NCBI GenBank assembly: GCA_964627445.1
Contig: CAZVJF010000007.1
Location: forward strand, 172,314 to 236,313
Length of the DNA: 64,000 nucleotides
DNA from: Luteibaculum sp964627445
GTDB lineage: Bacteria > Bacteroidota > Bacteroidia > Flavobacteriales_D > Luteibaculaceae
Reading direction: 5' to 3'
Part shown: piece by piece, positions 41,427 to 50,487 of the stretch
Layout of the letters: the number at the start of each line of letters is the position of its first letter
Position numbering within the stretch: the stretch's first letter is position 1
The notes under the pieces: model-generated
The model's input: the letters and a program-made list of their open reading frames with translations, nothing else
Databases searched by the model: none
Told to the model about the DNA's origin: nothing
Made by a program: the position numbers and the translations under genes

Positions 41427-41862
41427 TGTAATCCTTTCGGGAATAAACCCAGCACGCAATAGGAGATATGGTTCCGTTAAGGTCAAGGCGCCATCCATTA
41501 AGTAAAGATCAGCGAGTGTTGAGCACAGAAACTAGACCCTGAAAGGGCCAAATATTTATAACCCAAAAGAACAAACGAAAGCATGCGACCCCTACAGGGT
41601 CGTACCACTCTCTGCAATTCTCTTTGCTAGAAATATGTAATCCCTTCGGGATTGGGGAAGCGCAAGAACGGCTAATCTTATGGTTTTGATCATCCTCTTG
41701 CGCAGTACCATAGCCAAAAAGATTTCGCGAAAGATCCAGACCCTGAAAGGGTCGAATATCTATAACACAAAAGGATAAACGAAAGCATGCGACCCATACA
41801 GGGTCGTACCATTCTCCGTGATTCTTTGAGCTAGAAACATGTAACCCCTTCGGGATTGGTGC
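41427..41862. repeat. Family-3 ~202-bp tandem repeat, array A (about two units)
   Basis: Each unit has three short palindromes in fixed order: GACCCTGAAAGGGTC, GACCC(C/A)TACAGGGTC and AATCCCTTCGGGATT, joined by conserved linkers such as TATGGTTTTGATCATCCT. The second palindrome is at 41587 and 41789, giving a period of 202 bases. A degenerate TAATCCTTTCGGGAAT at 41427 marks the left edge. There is no gene in 41391-41989; 41863-41989 is ordinary leader sequence for the AraC gene. Confidence 0.9.
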
Positions 41863-41989
41863 CCGAAACTGCGTGAGTAAACAAGCGGTTGGGCATTCCC
41901 ACACCATGCTCTTGCATGCATTAGCATCCTACAAATTGGACTTTTTCAGAAAGAACTTGTGAAAAATAATGTAGATTCTTGCCGATATC

Positions 41990-42844
41990 ATGGCAGATGT
42001 TACCATACAATTCAAAGACAAGCCTTTGTTTCAGAGGGCGGCCTTTAAAACGCCGGTACGTTATACCTCAGAATTGCAGGACTATTCCTGTTTTTTCTAC
42101 ATCAGCAAAGGTAGTTACCAGGTCATCGAGGCCAACGGCATCTTTAAAGTAGGCGAAAATGAAGCACTACTTAAAAAGTGTGGTAACTACATTTCGCACT
42201 TCCCAGATACACCAGAGCATTCGGCAGCCGAAGCGATAGCAGTATATTTTCATCCCGACATCATTCAATCAATATACAGTGAAGATGTAGTGAACTTTAT
42301 CAATCGTGCCGAAAAAAGTACGACACCGAAAACCGTGGCCAATGAACTCATTGAAAAGTACATTAACAATCTTGTTATTTACTTGGATAATCCCGCTTTA
42401 ATTGATGATGAGCTGGCGGTACTGAAGTTCAAGGAGCTTATTTTAATCTTGATGAAATCGCAGCACAGCGATTCGGTGCGCTCATTTTTTTCCAGCCTTT
42501 TTAACACACAGGAGTTGGCATTTCAAAATATCATTGCAAATAACCTTTTTAACCCTTTGAGTACCGAAGAGCTGGCTTTTATTTGCAACAAGAGCATCTC
42601 TAGCTTTAAGCGCACCTTCAAGCTTATCTTTAATGATACTCCTGCGCGATATATAAAACACAAGCGCTTGGAACGTGCTGCACAACTAATCAGCACCACG
42701 CAAGAAAGCATTAGCAGTATAGCGTATGATTGCTGCTTTGTAGATCCTACCACGTTCTCTGCTGCATTTGCTCAGCATTTTGGTGTAACGCCCACATCCT
42801 ACCGGAACCAAAATAGAAAGGACTTGAACCAAACCAGCAAGTAA
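41990..42844 (+). CDS. AraC-family transcriptional regulator
   Basis: A 284-residue regulator. An N-terminal cupin-like sensor region (FFYISKGSYQVIEANGIF) lacks an obvious ligand signature. The C-terminal ~100 residues are the double helix-turn-helix: LAFICNKSISSFKRTFKLIF, PARYIKHKRLERAAQLI, ISSIAYDCCFVDPTTFSAAF and HFGVTPTSYRNQ. It heads a co-directional cluster with two SRPBCC genes and an exported protein gene, which it probably controls. The ligand is unknown. Confidence 0.92.
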   Translation: MADVTIQFKDKPLFQRAAFKTPVRYTSELQDYSCFFYISKGSYQVIEANGIFKVGENEALLKKCGNYISHFPDTPEHSAAEAIAVYFHPDIIQSIYSEDVVNFINRAEKSTTPKTVANELIEKYINNLVIYLDNPALIDDELAVLKFKELILILMKSQHSDSVRSFFSSLFNTQELAFQNIIANNLFNPLSTEELAFICNKSISSFKRTFKLIFNDTPARYIKHKRLERAAQLISTTQESISSIAYDCCFVDPTTFSAAFAQHFGVTPTSYRNQNRKDLNQTSK

Positions 42845-42900
42845 ATCCTTGGCCTTCCAGCCACCTTTGTATCCATGTTAAACGTAAAACCATTGATACC

Positions 42901-43329
42901 ATGGAACAATTAAAAATGAGTACAACAGTAAATGCTCCCGTAGCCCAAGTTTGGAGTATAATCGGGGCCGTAGGTGGCGTAGACCAGTGGTCGCCCATCA
43001 TTAACTCGTGCACGCTTTCGAGTTCACCGGATGGCGGCCTTCAACGCACCTGTTCATCCGACCAAGGTGATTTAAAAGAGCAAATCTTGCACTTAGATCA
43101 CAAGAACAGAAAGTTGGCCTATGTCATTGTGGAGCAGCAGTTCTTCCCTATTGACAATTTGGAAACCCACATTTACGTGCATGAGGTAGCCGGTAAAACA
43201 ACCATAGAAACAGAGGTAAGCTACCAGCTGCGCCCCAACGCACCGGCACAGGAGATAGCACAGGGTATACAAAACGTATACGCAGCCAGCTATGCTGGAA
43301 TAGAATCTGTAATTGAACCAAACCTTTAA
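42901..43329 (+). CDS. SRPBCC-family ligand-binding protein, cytoplasmic
   Basis: A 142-residue protein of the START/polyketide-cyclase (SRPBCC) fold: MSTTVNAPVAQVWSIIGAVG, the conserved hydrophobic-groove start, then strand pairs around LKEQILHLDHKNRKLAYVIV and TTIETEVSYQLRP, and the closing long helix. No signal peptide. It binds a hydrophobic small molecule of unknown identity. Eleven bases separate it from a second, exported SRPBCC gene. Confidence 0.88.
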   Translation: MEQLKMSTTVNAPVAQVWSIIGAVGGVDQWSPIINSCTLSSSPDGGLQRTCSSDQGDLKEQILHLDHKNRKLAYVIVEQQFFPIDNLETHIYVHEVAGKTTIETEVSYQLRPNAPAQEIAQGIQNVYAASYAGIESVIEPNL

Positions 43330-43340
43330 AAAAAGCAATC

Positions 43341-43910
43341 ATGAAATATCTAACATTAATAATACTAGCCATTATGAGCACCTCAGTAGTAGCCCAAAAC
43401 AAGAAACAGCAACAGGTAAAAGCGGAAAGAACAGTAAACCTACCAGCAAATAAAGTTTGGCATATTTTGGCTGAAGATTATGGCGCTATTGCCAAAAGTC
43501 ATCCCACCATTATCTCATCGGAGTACGCTGCAGGTACCGTGCAAGGGGGCGAAGGAGCAGAACGCATGTGCTACTTCAATGAAAAGGGTAGCCAAATGTT
43601 TCACGAAAAAATCGTCAAATGGGAACCTGAAAACCGGTCGTTTACCCAAGTGATTGTCGACTATAAAAAGTTTCCTATTGATAAAGACAATACGGAGGTA
43701 ACGTATGCGGTGGAAGAAATTGATGCAAACACTTCCAAAATAACAGCCCATCTACATTTCAGAACAAAACCTGCATTTATGGGAGCCCTGGCAAAAGGCA
43801 AGTTTAAAGCTATGCTGGAGGACTACTTTGTGGCTATAGAACATCACCTTACCACAGGTGAAAGTGTAACGGTGGATAACTTTAAGCAAATCAAAAAGCA
43901 GTACAACTAA
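43341..43910 (+). CDS. SRPBCC-family protein, exported
   Basis: A 189-residue relative of the preceding protein, but with a signal peptide (YLTLIILAIMSTSVVAQ). The mature part again shows the fold start (KAERTVNLPANKVWHILAED), GAERMCYFNEKGSQMFHEKI, VIDYKKFPIDKDN-like strand and the long C-terminal helix GKFKAMLEDYFVAIEHHL. The pair suggests that the same ligand is handled in the cytoplasm and the periplasm. Confidence 0.86.
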   Translation: MKYLTLIILAIMSTSVVAQNKKQQQVKAERTVNLPANKVWHILAEDYGAIAKSHPTIISSEYAAGTVQGGEGAERMCYFNEKGSQMFHEKIVKWEPENRSFTQVIVDYKKFPIDKDNTEVTYAVEEIDANTSKITAHLHFRTKPAFMGALAKGKFKAMLEDYFVAIEHHLTTGESVTVDNFKQIKKQYN

Positions 43911-43931
43911 ATTTTAAAAGCATAACAAGTC

Positions 43932-44660
43932 ATGAAAAATTTTATTCAAATACTAAGTATTCTCCTTTTCATAGGAGCATGGACCAATAGCAACGCCCAG
44001 GAGGTAAAAACCGGTGAAATCCAATTTAAGAAAGATAAACACATCGAAGTGGCCTTGCTAACTATAAAACCCGGTATGGAAAAACAGTTTAACGAGGACT
44101 ATTTCAGCAAAGCATGGCCTATTGGAACCAAATATGGAGCACGACTTATCGGTAGTTTTAGCATAAAGAAAAAAGACGATGGCAACGTGCCTGCGCAGTT
44201 GCTGGTGTTTTTTGAATGGAACAGTACGGAAGACTATCGCAAATTTAATGCTGACCTGGACTTTATAAAGATTGTAAACATCCGAAACGAGGCATTAAGT
44301 TTTCTTTCTACCGGATCTTTTACCGTGGACAGAGACATCACTTATCCATTGGCCAGCGACAAAACCTACGAGTTTGCCGCGCTTTGGTTAGAAAATCCAA
44401 GCTTATTGCAAGAGTATTTTCAGGCTGTGTTGCCACTGGCTACCGATCCTAAAATTCAATTTGAACTTATCGCACAACTTTCAGCAACAGGAACCCCCGA
44501 TGGTAGCTATCACCCCAATTTGATTTTCTTATCCGAATGGAAGGCTGGATACCAAGGAAAAGAAGCCCTTTTGCAGCGCCCAGCATTTAAAGACAATGTA
44601 GCGAAAAGAGAGCAAGCCGCACCGTACAAAGATGTACTGATTGTATCACCCGTGCTGTAA
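43932..44660 (+). CDS. Exported protein with two dimeric alpha-beta-barrel-like halves
   Basis: A 242-residue protein with a signal peptide ending at NSNAQ. The mature part contains two weakly similar halves of ferredoxin-like type: first IEVALLTIKPGMEKQFNEDY with LLVFFEWNSTEDYRKFNAD, second YEFAALWLENPSLLQEYFQA with LIFLSEWKAGYQGKEALLQR. This resembles DUF1330/antibiotic-monooxygenase-like domains, but no active-site residue can be named. Last gene of the AraC/SRPBCC cluster and followed by a terminator. Confidence 0.75.
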   Translation: MKNFIQILSILLFIGAWTNSNAQEVKTGEIQFKKDKHIEVALLTIKPGMEKQFNEDYFSKAWPIGTKYGARLIGSFSIKKKDDGNVPAQLLVFFEWNSTEDYRKFNADLDFIKIVNIRNEALSFLSTGSFTVDRDITYPLASDKTYEFAALWLENPSLLQEYFQAVLPLATDPKIQFELIAQLSATGTPDGSYHPNLIFLSEWKAGYQGKEALLQRPAFKDNVAKREQAAPYKDVLIVSPVL

Positions 44661-44711
44661 TGAACATAGATACAAGCGGGTACGGTGCTCCTTGGTGACG
44701 TTGCCGATCCT

Positions 44712-44748
44712 AAAAAAAGCCACGTACTAATACGGTGGCTTTTTTTTA
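44712..44748 (+). terminator. Terminator of the AraC/SRPBCC cluster
   Basis: AAAAAGCCAC and GTGGCTTTTT arms with an inner GTA/TAC pair enclose a short loop and are followed by eight T residues. Confidence 0.85.
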
Positions 44749-44814
44749 TTTCTTGTGCTGCGTAAAGATTGTATAGAACGGAAGCAGCTACAATACCAAT
44801 ATGCAGGGGTTATC

Positions 44815-45715
44815 CGAGCTAAAAACATGTAATCCCTTCGGGATTGGTGAAGCACAAGACGATTAATGCTATGGTTTTGATCATCCTATTGCGGTGTACC
44901 ATAGCCAAAAAAATTTCGTGAAGGATCCAGACCCTGAAAGGGTCGAATATTTATAACCCAAAAGGAAAAGCGATGCCAAGCGACCCCTACAGGGTCGTAC
45001 CGTTCTACGCGATTCTCTGAGCTAGAAACATGTAATTCCTTCGGGATTGGTGAAGCACAAGACGGTTAATCTTATGGTTTTGATCATCATTTTGTGCTAT
45101 ACCGTAGCCAAAAAAATTTCCCGAAGGATCCAGACCCTGAAAGGCTCAAATATCTATAACCCAAAAGGATAAACGAAACCATGCGACCCATACAGGGGTC
45201 GTACCATTCTCCGTGATTCTTTGAGCTAGAAACATATACCTTCGGGATTAGGGAAGCGCAAGAACGGCTAATCTTATGGTTTTCATCATCCTCTTGCGCA
45301 GTACCATATCCAAAAAAATTTCCCGAAGGATCCAGACCCTGAAAGGCTCAAATATCTATAACCCNNNNNNNNNNNNNNNNNNNNNNNNNNNNNNNNNNNN
45401 NNNNNNNNNNNNNNNNNNNNNNNNNNNNNNNNNNNNNNNNNNNNNNNNNNNNNNNNNNNNNNNNAAAAGGATAAACGAAACCATGCGACCCCTACAGGGT
45501 CGCACCATTCTACGCGATTCTCTGAGCTAGAAACATGTAATCCCTTCGGGATTGGGGAAGCGCAGTATGATTTGTCTTATGGTTTTGATCATCCTATTGC
45601 GCTGTACCATAGCTAAAAAGATTTCGCGAAGGATCAAGACCCTCAAAGGGTCAAATATCTATAACCCAAGGGGACAACGAAACCGTGCGACCCATACAGG
45701 GTCGTACAAACTCCA
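44815..45715. repeat. Family-3 ~202-bp tandem repeat, array B (four or more units)
   Basis: Same unit and same orientation as array A. The GACCC..TACAGGGTC palindrome starts near 44980, 45183, 45485 and 45687, and the CCTTCGGGATT element near 44831, 45033, 45237 and 45539. Spacings are 202-204, except one of 302 that contains exactly 100 N. The units differ by scattered substitutions. No gene is present in 44661-45836; open frames through the array are not protein-like. Confidence 0.92.
45365..45464. other. 100-N assembly gap inside array B
   Basis: Exactly 100 N. The bases on either side (ATAACCC and AAAAGGATAAACG) join into a normal repeat unit if the Ns are removed, so the gap is a placeholder in a collapsed tandem repeat and its true length is unknown. 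Confidence 0.98.
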
Positions 45716-45836
45716 TCTATTCCTTTTATAGGATTAATCCCCGCGGTAGTCTCAATAAAAGTCTTTAGAAAAGGGTACCCCATCCTCGAACTCCAACGCA
45801 CAACTACTATATTCCTCCCACAAATGCTATTTCCTT

Positions 45837-47156
45837 ATGAAAATGTATCGATTACTCCTGTTATTGCTACTAAGCCTAACGCAGCCCGCTTTTGCGCAAG
45901 AATTAGACACGGAAAAACTCGACCAGTACTTCCAAACCTTAGCAGACAACAACAAATTTATGGGCAGCGTAGCCCTGGCAAAAAACGGTGAGGTCATCTA
46001 CAGTAAAGCCGTTGGCATGGCCGATGTCGATCAAAATATACCCGCCACGCCGCAAAGCAAATACCGCATTGGTTCCATCTCTAAAACTTTCACCGCAGCA
46101 CTGGTTTTTAAAGCCGTAGAAGAAAACAAATTAACCTTAGATGCTACGCTAGACCAGTGGTATCCAAAAATTGAAAACGCCTCAGAAATTACCTTAGCCC
46201 ACTTGCTGCAGCACCGCAGCGGCATACACAGCTTTACCGATGATGCCGACTACCCTTCTTGGAGCACCAAACCGAAAACAGAAAAGGAAATACTGCGCAT
46301 CATTAAAAAGGGCGGTAGCGATTTCAAACCCAATACCCAAGCGCAATACAGCAATACCAACTACGTGCTGCTCTCTTATATTCTAGAAAAAACCTACGAT
46401 AAATCGTTTGCCGCAATCCTGGAAGAAAAAATTACAAAACCTCTACAGCTAGAGGCCACCTATGTATTTGGTGCCATAGACACCGATGACCAAGAATGCA
46501 AATCCTACCGCTATCTAGACTCCTGGGAAGAGCAAAGCGAAACGCATCACAGCATTCCTATGGGTGCCGGCGCTATTGCTTCCACGCCTACCGATTTAAC
46601 CACTTTTGCGCATGCCCTCTTTAACGGAAAACTCTTAAGTCCAGAGCATGTAGAAACCATGAAAACCATCCAGGATGGCTTTGGCATGGGGCTTTTTCAA
46701 ATACCCTTTTCCAGCAAAGTAGCGTATGGGCATAACGGGGGAATTGACGGATTTAGCGCCACATTTGCCCATTTTCCAGAGGATAACATCGCGTATGCAC
46801 TCACTTCCAACGGCAGCAATTACAGTCTCAACAATATTTCCATTGCCGTGCTTAGCGCAGTTTTTGGAACAGACTACGACATCCCCACCTTTTCAACGTA
46901 CACGGTTTCTGCCGAGGAATTAGAACCCTATTTGGGCGTGTATGCCACCGATCAAATTCCTCTAAAAATTACGGTAACCCGGGATGGAACTACCCTGGTG
47001 GCCCAAGGCTCTGGGCAACCTGCGTTTCCATTGGAAGCCACAGCACAGCATACGTTTTCTTGCGATGCAGTAGGCGCAAAGTTTGAGTTTAATCCCAAAA
47101 CGGAAAGCATGACCCTATTTCAGGGAGGCCGGCAATTGGAGTTCACAAAAGAATAA
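45837..47156 (+). CDS. Beta-lactamase-fold serine hydrolase (class C / penicillin-binding type), exported
   Basis: A 439-residue protein with a signal peptide ending at PAFAQ. The serine beta-lactamase/PBP fold motifs are all present: SxxK in GSISKTFTAAL, YxN in AQYSNTNYVLL, and HxG in YGHNGGIDGFSATF. A C-terminal beta domain of about 100 residues begins ELEPYLGVYATDQIPLK. Such proteins act as esterases or peptidases rather than as resistance enzymes; the substrate is unknown. Confidence 0.92.
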   Translation: MKMYRLLLLLLLSLTQPAFAQELDTEKLDQYFQTLADNNKFMGSVALAKNGEVIYSKAVGMADVDQNIPATPQSKYRIGSISKTFTAALVFKAVEENKLTLDATLDQWYPKIENASEITLAHLLQHRSGIHSFTDDADYPSWSTKPKTEKEILRIIKKGGSDFKPNTQAQYSNTNYVLLSYILEKTYDKSFAAILEEKITKPLQLEATYVFGAIDTDDQECKSYRYLDSWEEQSETHHSIPMGAGAIASTPTDLTTFAHALFNGKLLSPEHVETMKTIQDGFGMGLFQIPFSSKVAYGHNGGIDGFSATFAHFPEDNIAYALTSNGSNYSLNNISIAVLSAVFGTDYDIPTFSTYTVSAEELEPYLGVYATDQIPLKITVTRDGTTLVAQGSGQPAFPLEATAQHTFSCDAVGAKFEFNPKTESMTLFQGGRQLEFTKE

Positions 47157-47249
47157 ACTCAATGTAAGGCTACGCAACATTTTGCAATACCGTAAATCTA
47201 AGTTTTGGGCTGGAGAGATTTCAGTACCTTCACAGTACAAACCGATCCT

Positions 47250-47783
47250 ATGAAAACCCAGATTTCCCTTTTCTTATCGCTGTTTCTGGTAGTGGCTGGA
47301 TGCAAAGAAGTAGACAAACTCACCCAGTTTAGCATGGATTACAGCAACAACGTTACCATACCCTCTTCCAGCGGAGTTAATTTGCCATTTAGTGTTTTTA
47401 CGCCTCCTACCGAAACCGATTCTGAATCGAAATTTGAGGTAAACGACACCCGGAAAGATTTAATCGAAGAGATAATGCTAACCGAGTTGGAACTCACTCT
47501 GACCTCTCCCTCTGATGGCGATTTTAGCTTTTTAGAGTCCATCCGAATTTTCATTGAAGCCGATGGTTTAGACGGAAAAGAGATTGCCTGGAATGAAGAT
47601 GTGCCCGATAATGTAGGCAACACCCTGCAGCTCAATACCAGTAATAGCGATTTGCAAGCCTACATTAAAAAAGAATCATTTCGCTTGCGCATTACAACGG
47701 TTACCGATGAAACCCTCAACACAGATCACGACATCAACGTCCGTAGCCAATTTTTTGTAGATGCCAAAGTATTGGGCCAGTAA
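47250..47783 (+). CDS. Lipoprotein of unknown function
   Basis: 177 residues from ATG 47250, which gives a proper leader ending in the lipobox VVAGC (Cys17); the longer frame adds an implausible N-terminus. The mature domain is beta-rich, with FSMDYSNNVTIPSS, EIMLTELELTLTSPSDGDFS and SIRIFIEADGLDGKEIAW. I recognise no named family. A TTTTG...TACCTT pair at about 47203-47230 may be its promoter. Confidence 0.8.
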   Translation: MKTQISLFLSLFLVVAGCKEVDKLTQFSMDYSNNVTIPSSSGVNLPFSVFTPPTETDSESKFEVNDTRKDLIEEIMLTELELTLTSPSDGDFSFLESIRIFIEADGLDGKEIAWNEDVPDNVGNTLQLNTSNSDLQAYIKKESFRLRITTVTDETLNTDHDINVRSQFFVDAKVLGQ

Positions 47784-47819
47784 GCCCAGCAGATCCCAAT
47801 CGTTCTCAATCCCTATCCC

Positions 47820-48218
47820 ATGAAAGCAACGCTACTTAGCATTCCCGTGCGCGACCAAGCGCAAGCCTTAGATTTCTACACCCAAAAACTGGGTTTTGTA
47901 AAAAAGAAGGACGAGCCCCTGGGCGGAGGCAACCGTTGGCTCACCTTGGTTTCTGCAGATTGGAAAGATGGCCCCGAATTGCTTTTAGAGCCAGCTCCCA
48001 ATCATTTTGAACCTTCCAAAGTGTATCAAGAGGCGTTGATGGAAGCGGGCATCCCATGGACACAGTTTGACGTGGCCGATGTAGAAGCAGAATACAACCG
48101 TTTACTGCAACTGGATGTAAAGTTTAAGGTAAAACCTACGGCTATGGGAACCGTAAAATTTGCTGTTCTCAACGACACCTGCGGAAACCTAATTCAATTG
48201 GTGGAACAGCTGCAATAG
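47820..48218 (+). CDS. VOC family (glyoxalase-fold) protein
   Basis: A 132-residue protein with the paired beta-alpha-beta modules of the vicinal-oxygen-chelate fold: LLSIPVRDQAQALDFYTQKL opens the first, WTQFDVADVEAEYNRLLQLD the second, and FAVLNDTCGNLIQLVEQL closes it, with Glu of LLLEPAPN as a possible metal ligand. It may be a dioxygenase, an isomerase or a resistance protein; nothing nearby decides. Confidence 0.9.
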   Translation: MKATLLSIPVRDQAQALDFYTQKLGFVKKKDEPLGGGNRWLTLVSADWKDGPELLLEPAPNHFEPSKVYQEALMEAGIPWTQFDVADVEAEYNRLLQLDVKFKVKPTAMGTVKFAVLNDTCGNLIQLVEQLQ

Positions 48219-48248
48219 CACCACTCCTCGGTAATCTTCTAGTGGTGC
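48218..48248 (+). terminator. Hairpin after the VOC gene, possible terminator
   Basis: Perfect 8-base arms GCACCACT/AGTGGTGC with a 15-base loop start at the last base of the stop codon. The T-rich tail is weak. Confidence 0.4.
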
Positions 48249-48373
48249 GTAACAGTAAATTATTTCTTGCAATAAGATCGCTTAATGCTTTATTTTAGTT
48301 TATTTACATTCAAATGAAAAGGGTTAACCCCTATAAATAAACTAATTAGACAACTATTTTAAGTTAAGAGAAA

Positions 48374-49372
48374 ATGCAGGTTAAATCATTGCTTCTATTC
48401 GTATGCCTAGTAGTAACCACGATTGCACAAGGGCAATATAGCTTTCGAGTTTCTACAGGAACCTACACCGAGCTTAGTAATAGCACATCGCTAAACAGCG
48501 GAATCACATGGGATGATCCCCAGTTTGAGATCCCCATAGGTTTCGATTTCCAATATTACGATACCATCATCAACACCCTGCATCTTGATGATTGGGGGCT
48601 AGGTGGCGAATTTACCGCTGGCACCAACGAAACGGGCAGTTATGCATTGCTTGTTCCTTACGGAGCAGACATCATAGATCGCGGTTTCGATTTTAATACG
48701 GGACCCGCTCCGGGTTCGCAGTCTGATATATCCTATGTTCTGGATGGAGACCCCGGAAACCGCATCCTGAAAATACAATGGCAAAACGTAGGTTTCTATG
48801 GAGAAATGGATCTCGACAACGTTTCCAGTGACTTCACCAATTTTCAAATGTGGATTTACGAAGGATTAAATGACATCGAGCTGCATTTTGGTCCCAACAG
48901 CATTAGCCAGCCCAACGATTCCTACAATGGCTTTCCGGGCACCTACATCGGCTTTTTTCCAGCCTACAACTTTGATGCGCAGGAAGCCGAGGGAGAAGGC
49001 ATAGCGCTAAATGGAGACCCCAGCAATCCTACCGCTATTAAAACGAGCGTTGCTTACGACCACAGTTTAGAAGGCACCATACCCAATGGCACCATTTACC
49101 GGTTTTCTACCTCTGGCGTTGGCATAGCAGAAAAAGCTGCCCCCAATGTTAGTCTACACCCCGTGCCTGCTGACGATTATGTGGTGCTCACCAGCACAAA
49201 TAGTGGAGAACGCATAGAATATGTACGCGTGTACAACAGCAAAGGACAAGAAGTAATAAACACCCTATATAACGGCCAAAGGCTGGATCTCACAGCTATT
49301 GCACCCGGTGTGTACAACCTACAGATAACCACCACTTCGGGTACCGCCAACCAAAGACTGATTAAGCAGTAA
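48374..49372 (+). CDS. T9SS type A sorting-domain protein, secreted
   Basis: A 332-residue protein with a signal peptide ending at AQGQ. The N-terminal ~250 residues form a beta-rich domain (IPIGFDFQYYDTIINTLHLD, NRILKIQWQNVGFYG) of unknown function. The last ~75 residues are a type A sorting domain: VSLHPVPADDYVVL, VRVYNSKGQEV, LDLTAIAPGVYNLQI and a final RLIKQ. It should cross the outer membrane through T9SS and then be anchored or released. Confidence 0.88.
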   Translation: MQVKSLLLFVCLVVTTIAQGQYSFRVSTGTYTELSNSTSLNSGITWDDPQFEIPIGFDFQYYDTIINTLHLDDWGLGGEFTAGTNETGSYALLVPYGADIIDRGFDFNTGPAPGSQSDISYVLDGDPGNRILKIQWQNVGFYGEMDLDNVSSDFTNFQMWIYEGLNDIELHFGPNSISQPNDSYNGFPGTYIGFFPAYNFDAQEAEGEGIALNGDPSNPTAIKTSVAYDHSLEGTIPNGTIYRFSTSGVGIAEKAAPNVSLHPVPADDYVVLTSTNSGERIEYVRVYNSKGQEVINTLYNGQRLDLTAIAPGVYNLQITTTSGTANQRLIKQ

Positions 49373-49434
49373 TCAGCGATAAAGCTGGCCGAGGAAGGAT
49401 GTACATTTTTCCATGTTGCCACAAACAAACCCTC

Positions 49435-49468
49435 AAAAACACGCTACAGAACTGGCGTGTTTTTTTTG
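49435..49468 (+). terminator. Terminator after the T9SS cargo gene
   Basis: Arms AAAACACGC and GCGTGTTTT with a 12-base loop, followed by T residues. The rest of 49373-49665 shows no other element. Confidence 0.8.
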
Positions 49469-49665
49469 GCCCTTGTAGCACGCTACGCATTACCCCAATA
49501 TCCCATCTATTGGTGCCCTTGTCATTTCCCCTAGCTACCAGAAACTTGCTCCCAATTATGCCAAAGGGATGTGATCAACTGCGGCTGATCAACTACCTTG
49601 CATTCAATGCCATCTACAGTAACAACGAATCCCTAATTTTCCAACCCAAACAACAGATGCCCCCC

Positions 49666-50196
49666 ATGAAAAAAATAATAGCCTTTGCCGGAAGCAACAG
49701 CCAAAACTCCATAAACCTGCAACTGGTGCGTTATGTAGCTACTTTGCTCCCAGACGCCCAAGTGGAAGTGTTGGATCTCAACACATTTGAAATGCCCATA
49801 TACTCCATAGATCGCGAAAAAGACCAGGGCATACCCGATACGGCTCACCGCTTTAGGGCACACATGGAAAAAGCCGATGGCATTCTTTGCTCCATGGCCG
49901 AGCACAACAAGAGCTACACGGTAGCTTTTAAGAACATATTGGATTGGTGTTCGCGGGTGGACATGAATATTTTTAAAGAGCGCCCCATGTTGCTGATGTC
50001 CACCTCTCCGGGTGGATACGGGGGAGGCAATGTAATGGCAACCGCCAAAGACTTTTTCCCAAAAGCCAAAGCCGATATTACCGCCACCTTCTCCCTGCCC
50101 AAATTTTACGACAATTTTAAAGAGGGTTCCATCCAAGATGGCGACTTGCAAAAAGAACTCGACAACAGTGTAGCTAAGTTTGTAGCGGCACTCTAA
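49666..50196 (+). CDS. NADPH-dependent FMN reductase family protein
   Basis: 176 residues from ATG 49666 (an ATG three codons earlier is also possible); the much longer open frame upstream crosses a terminator and is not coding. The flavodoxin-like fold is clear: IIAFAGSNSQNSINLQLVRY holds the FMN phosphate loop, DGILCSMAEHNKSYTVAFKN is the second FMN contact, and LLMSTSPGGYGGGNVM the third. It probably reduces quinones, azo dyes or chromate-like acceptors with FMN; substrate unknown. Confidence 0.93.
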   Translation: MKKIIAFAGSNSQNSINLQLVRYVATLLPDAQVEVLDLNTFEMPIYSIDREKDQGIPDTAHRFRAHMEKADGILCSMAEHNKSYTVAFKNILDWCSRVDMNIFKERPMLLMSTSPGGYGGGNVMATAKDFFPKAKADITATFSLPKFYDNFKEGSIQDGDLQKELDNSVAKFVAAL

Positions 50197-50487
50197 AGCC
50201 GTAATATTTCCGCCTGGAGTTCTCCGTACCGGTACACCCCACATAGCGATTGCATCTCGGGGTGTGGTATAAAATGCTTTCCGTTGGCACCTCGGGCGTT
50301 TGGATTACTGATCCTAGCAAGCTCTTAACATGATTTGTAACCAATACCCAAGCTAGAGCTTTGCCTATTGGGGCAATTCTGTATTTTACCAATTAAAAGA
50401 GAATAGGAAACGGGTGGAAACACTCGGAATTCAGAACCTTCCCGTAGTCCTATTTAATACACGATTGTAAAACAAAAAACAACCCCT

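Noticed and set aside
45276..45530. Open frame running through the N gap
   Set aside because: It only exists because Ns do not create stops, and it lies wholly in repeat DNA with a non-protein-like translation.
44815..45715. Array B considered as a CRISPR array
   Set aside because: Units are ~202 bases with similar linkers in every copy. CRISPR arrays have short repeats and unique spacers, and no cas genes are present.
49399..49665. Long N-terminal extension of the FMN reductase
   Set aside because: The extension spans a clear terminator hairpin at 49435-49468. The flavodoxin fold begins at MKKIIAF.
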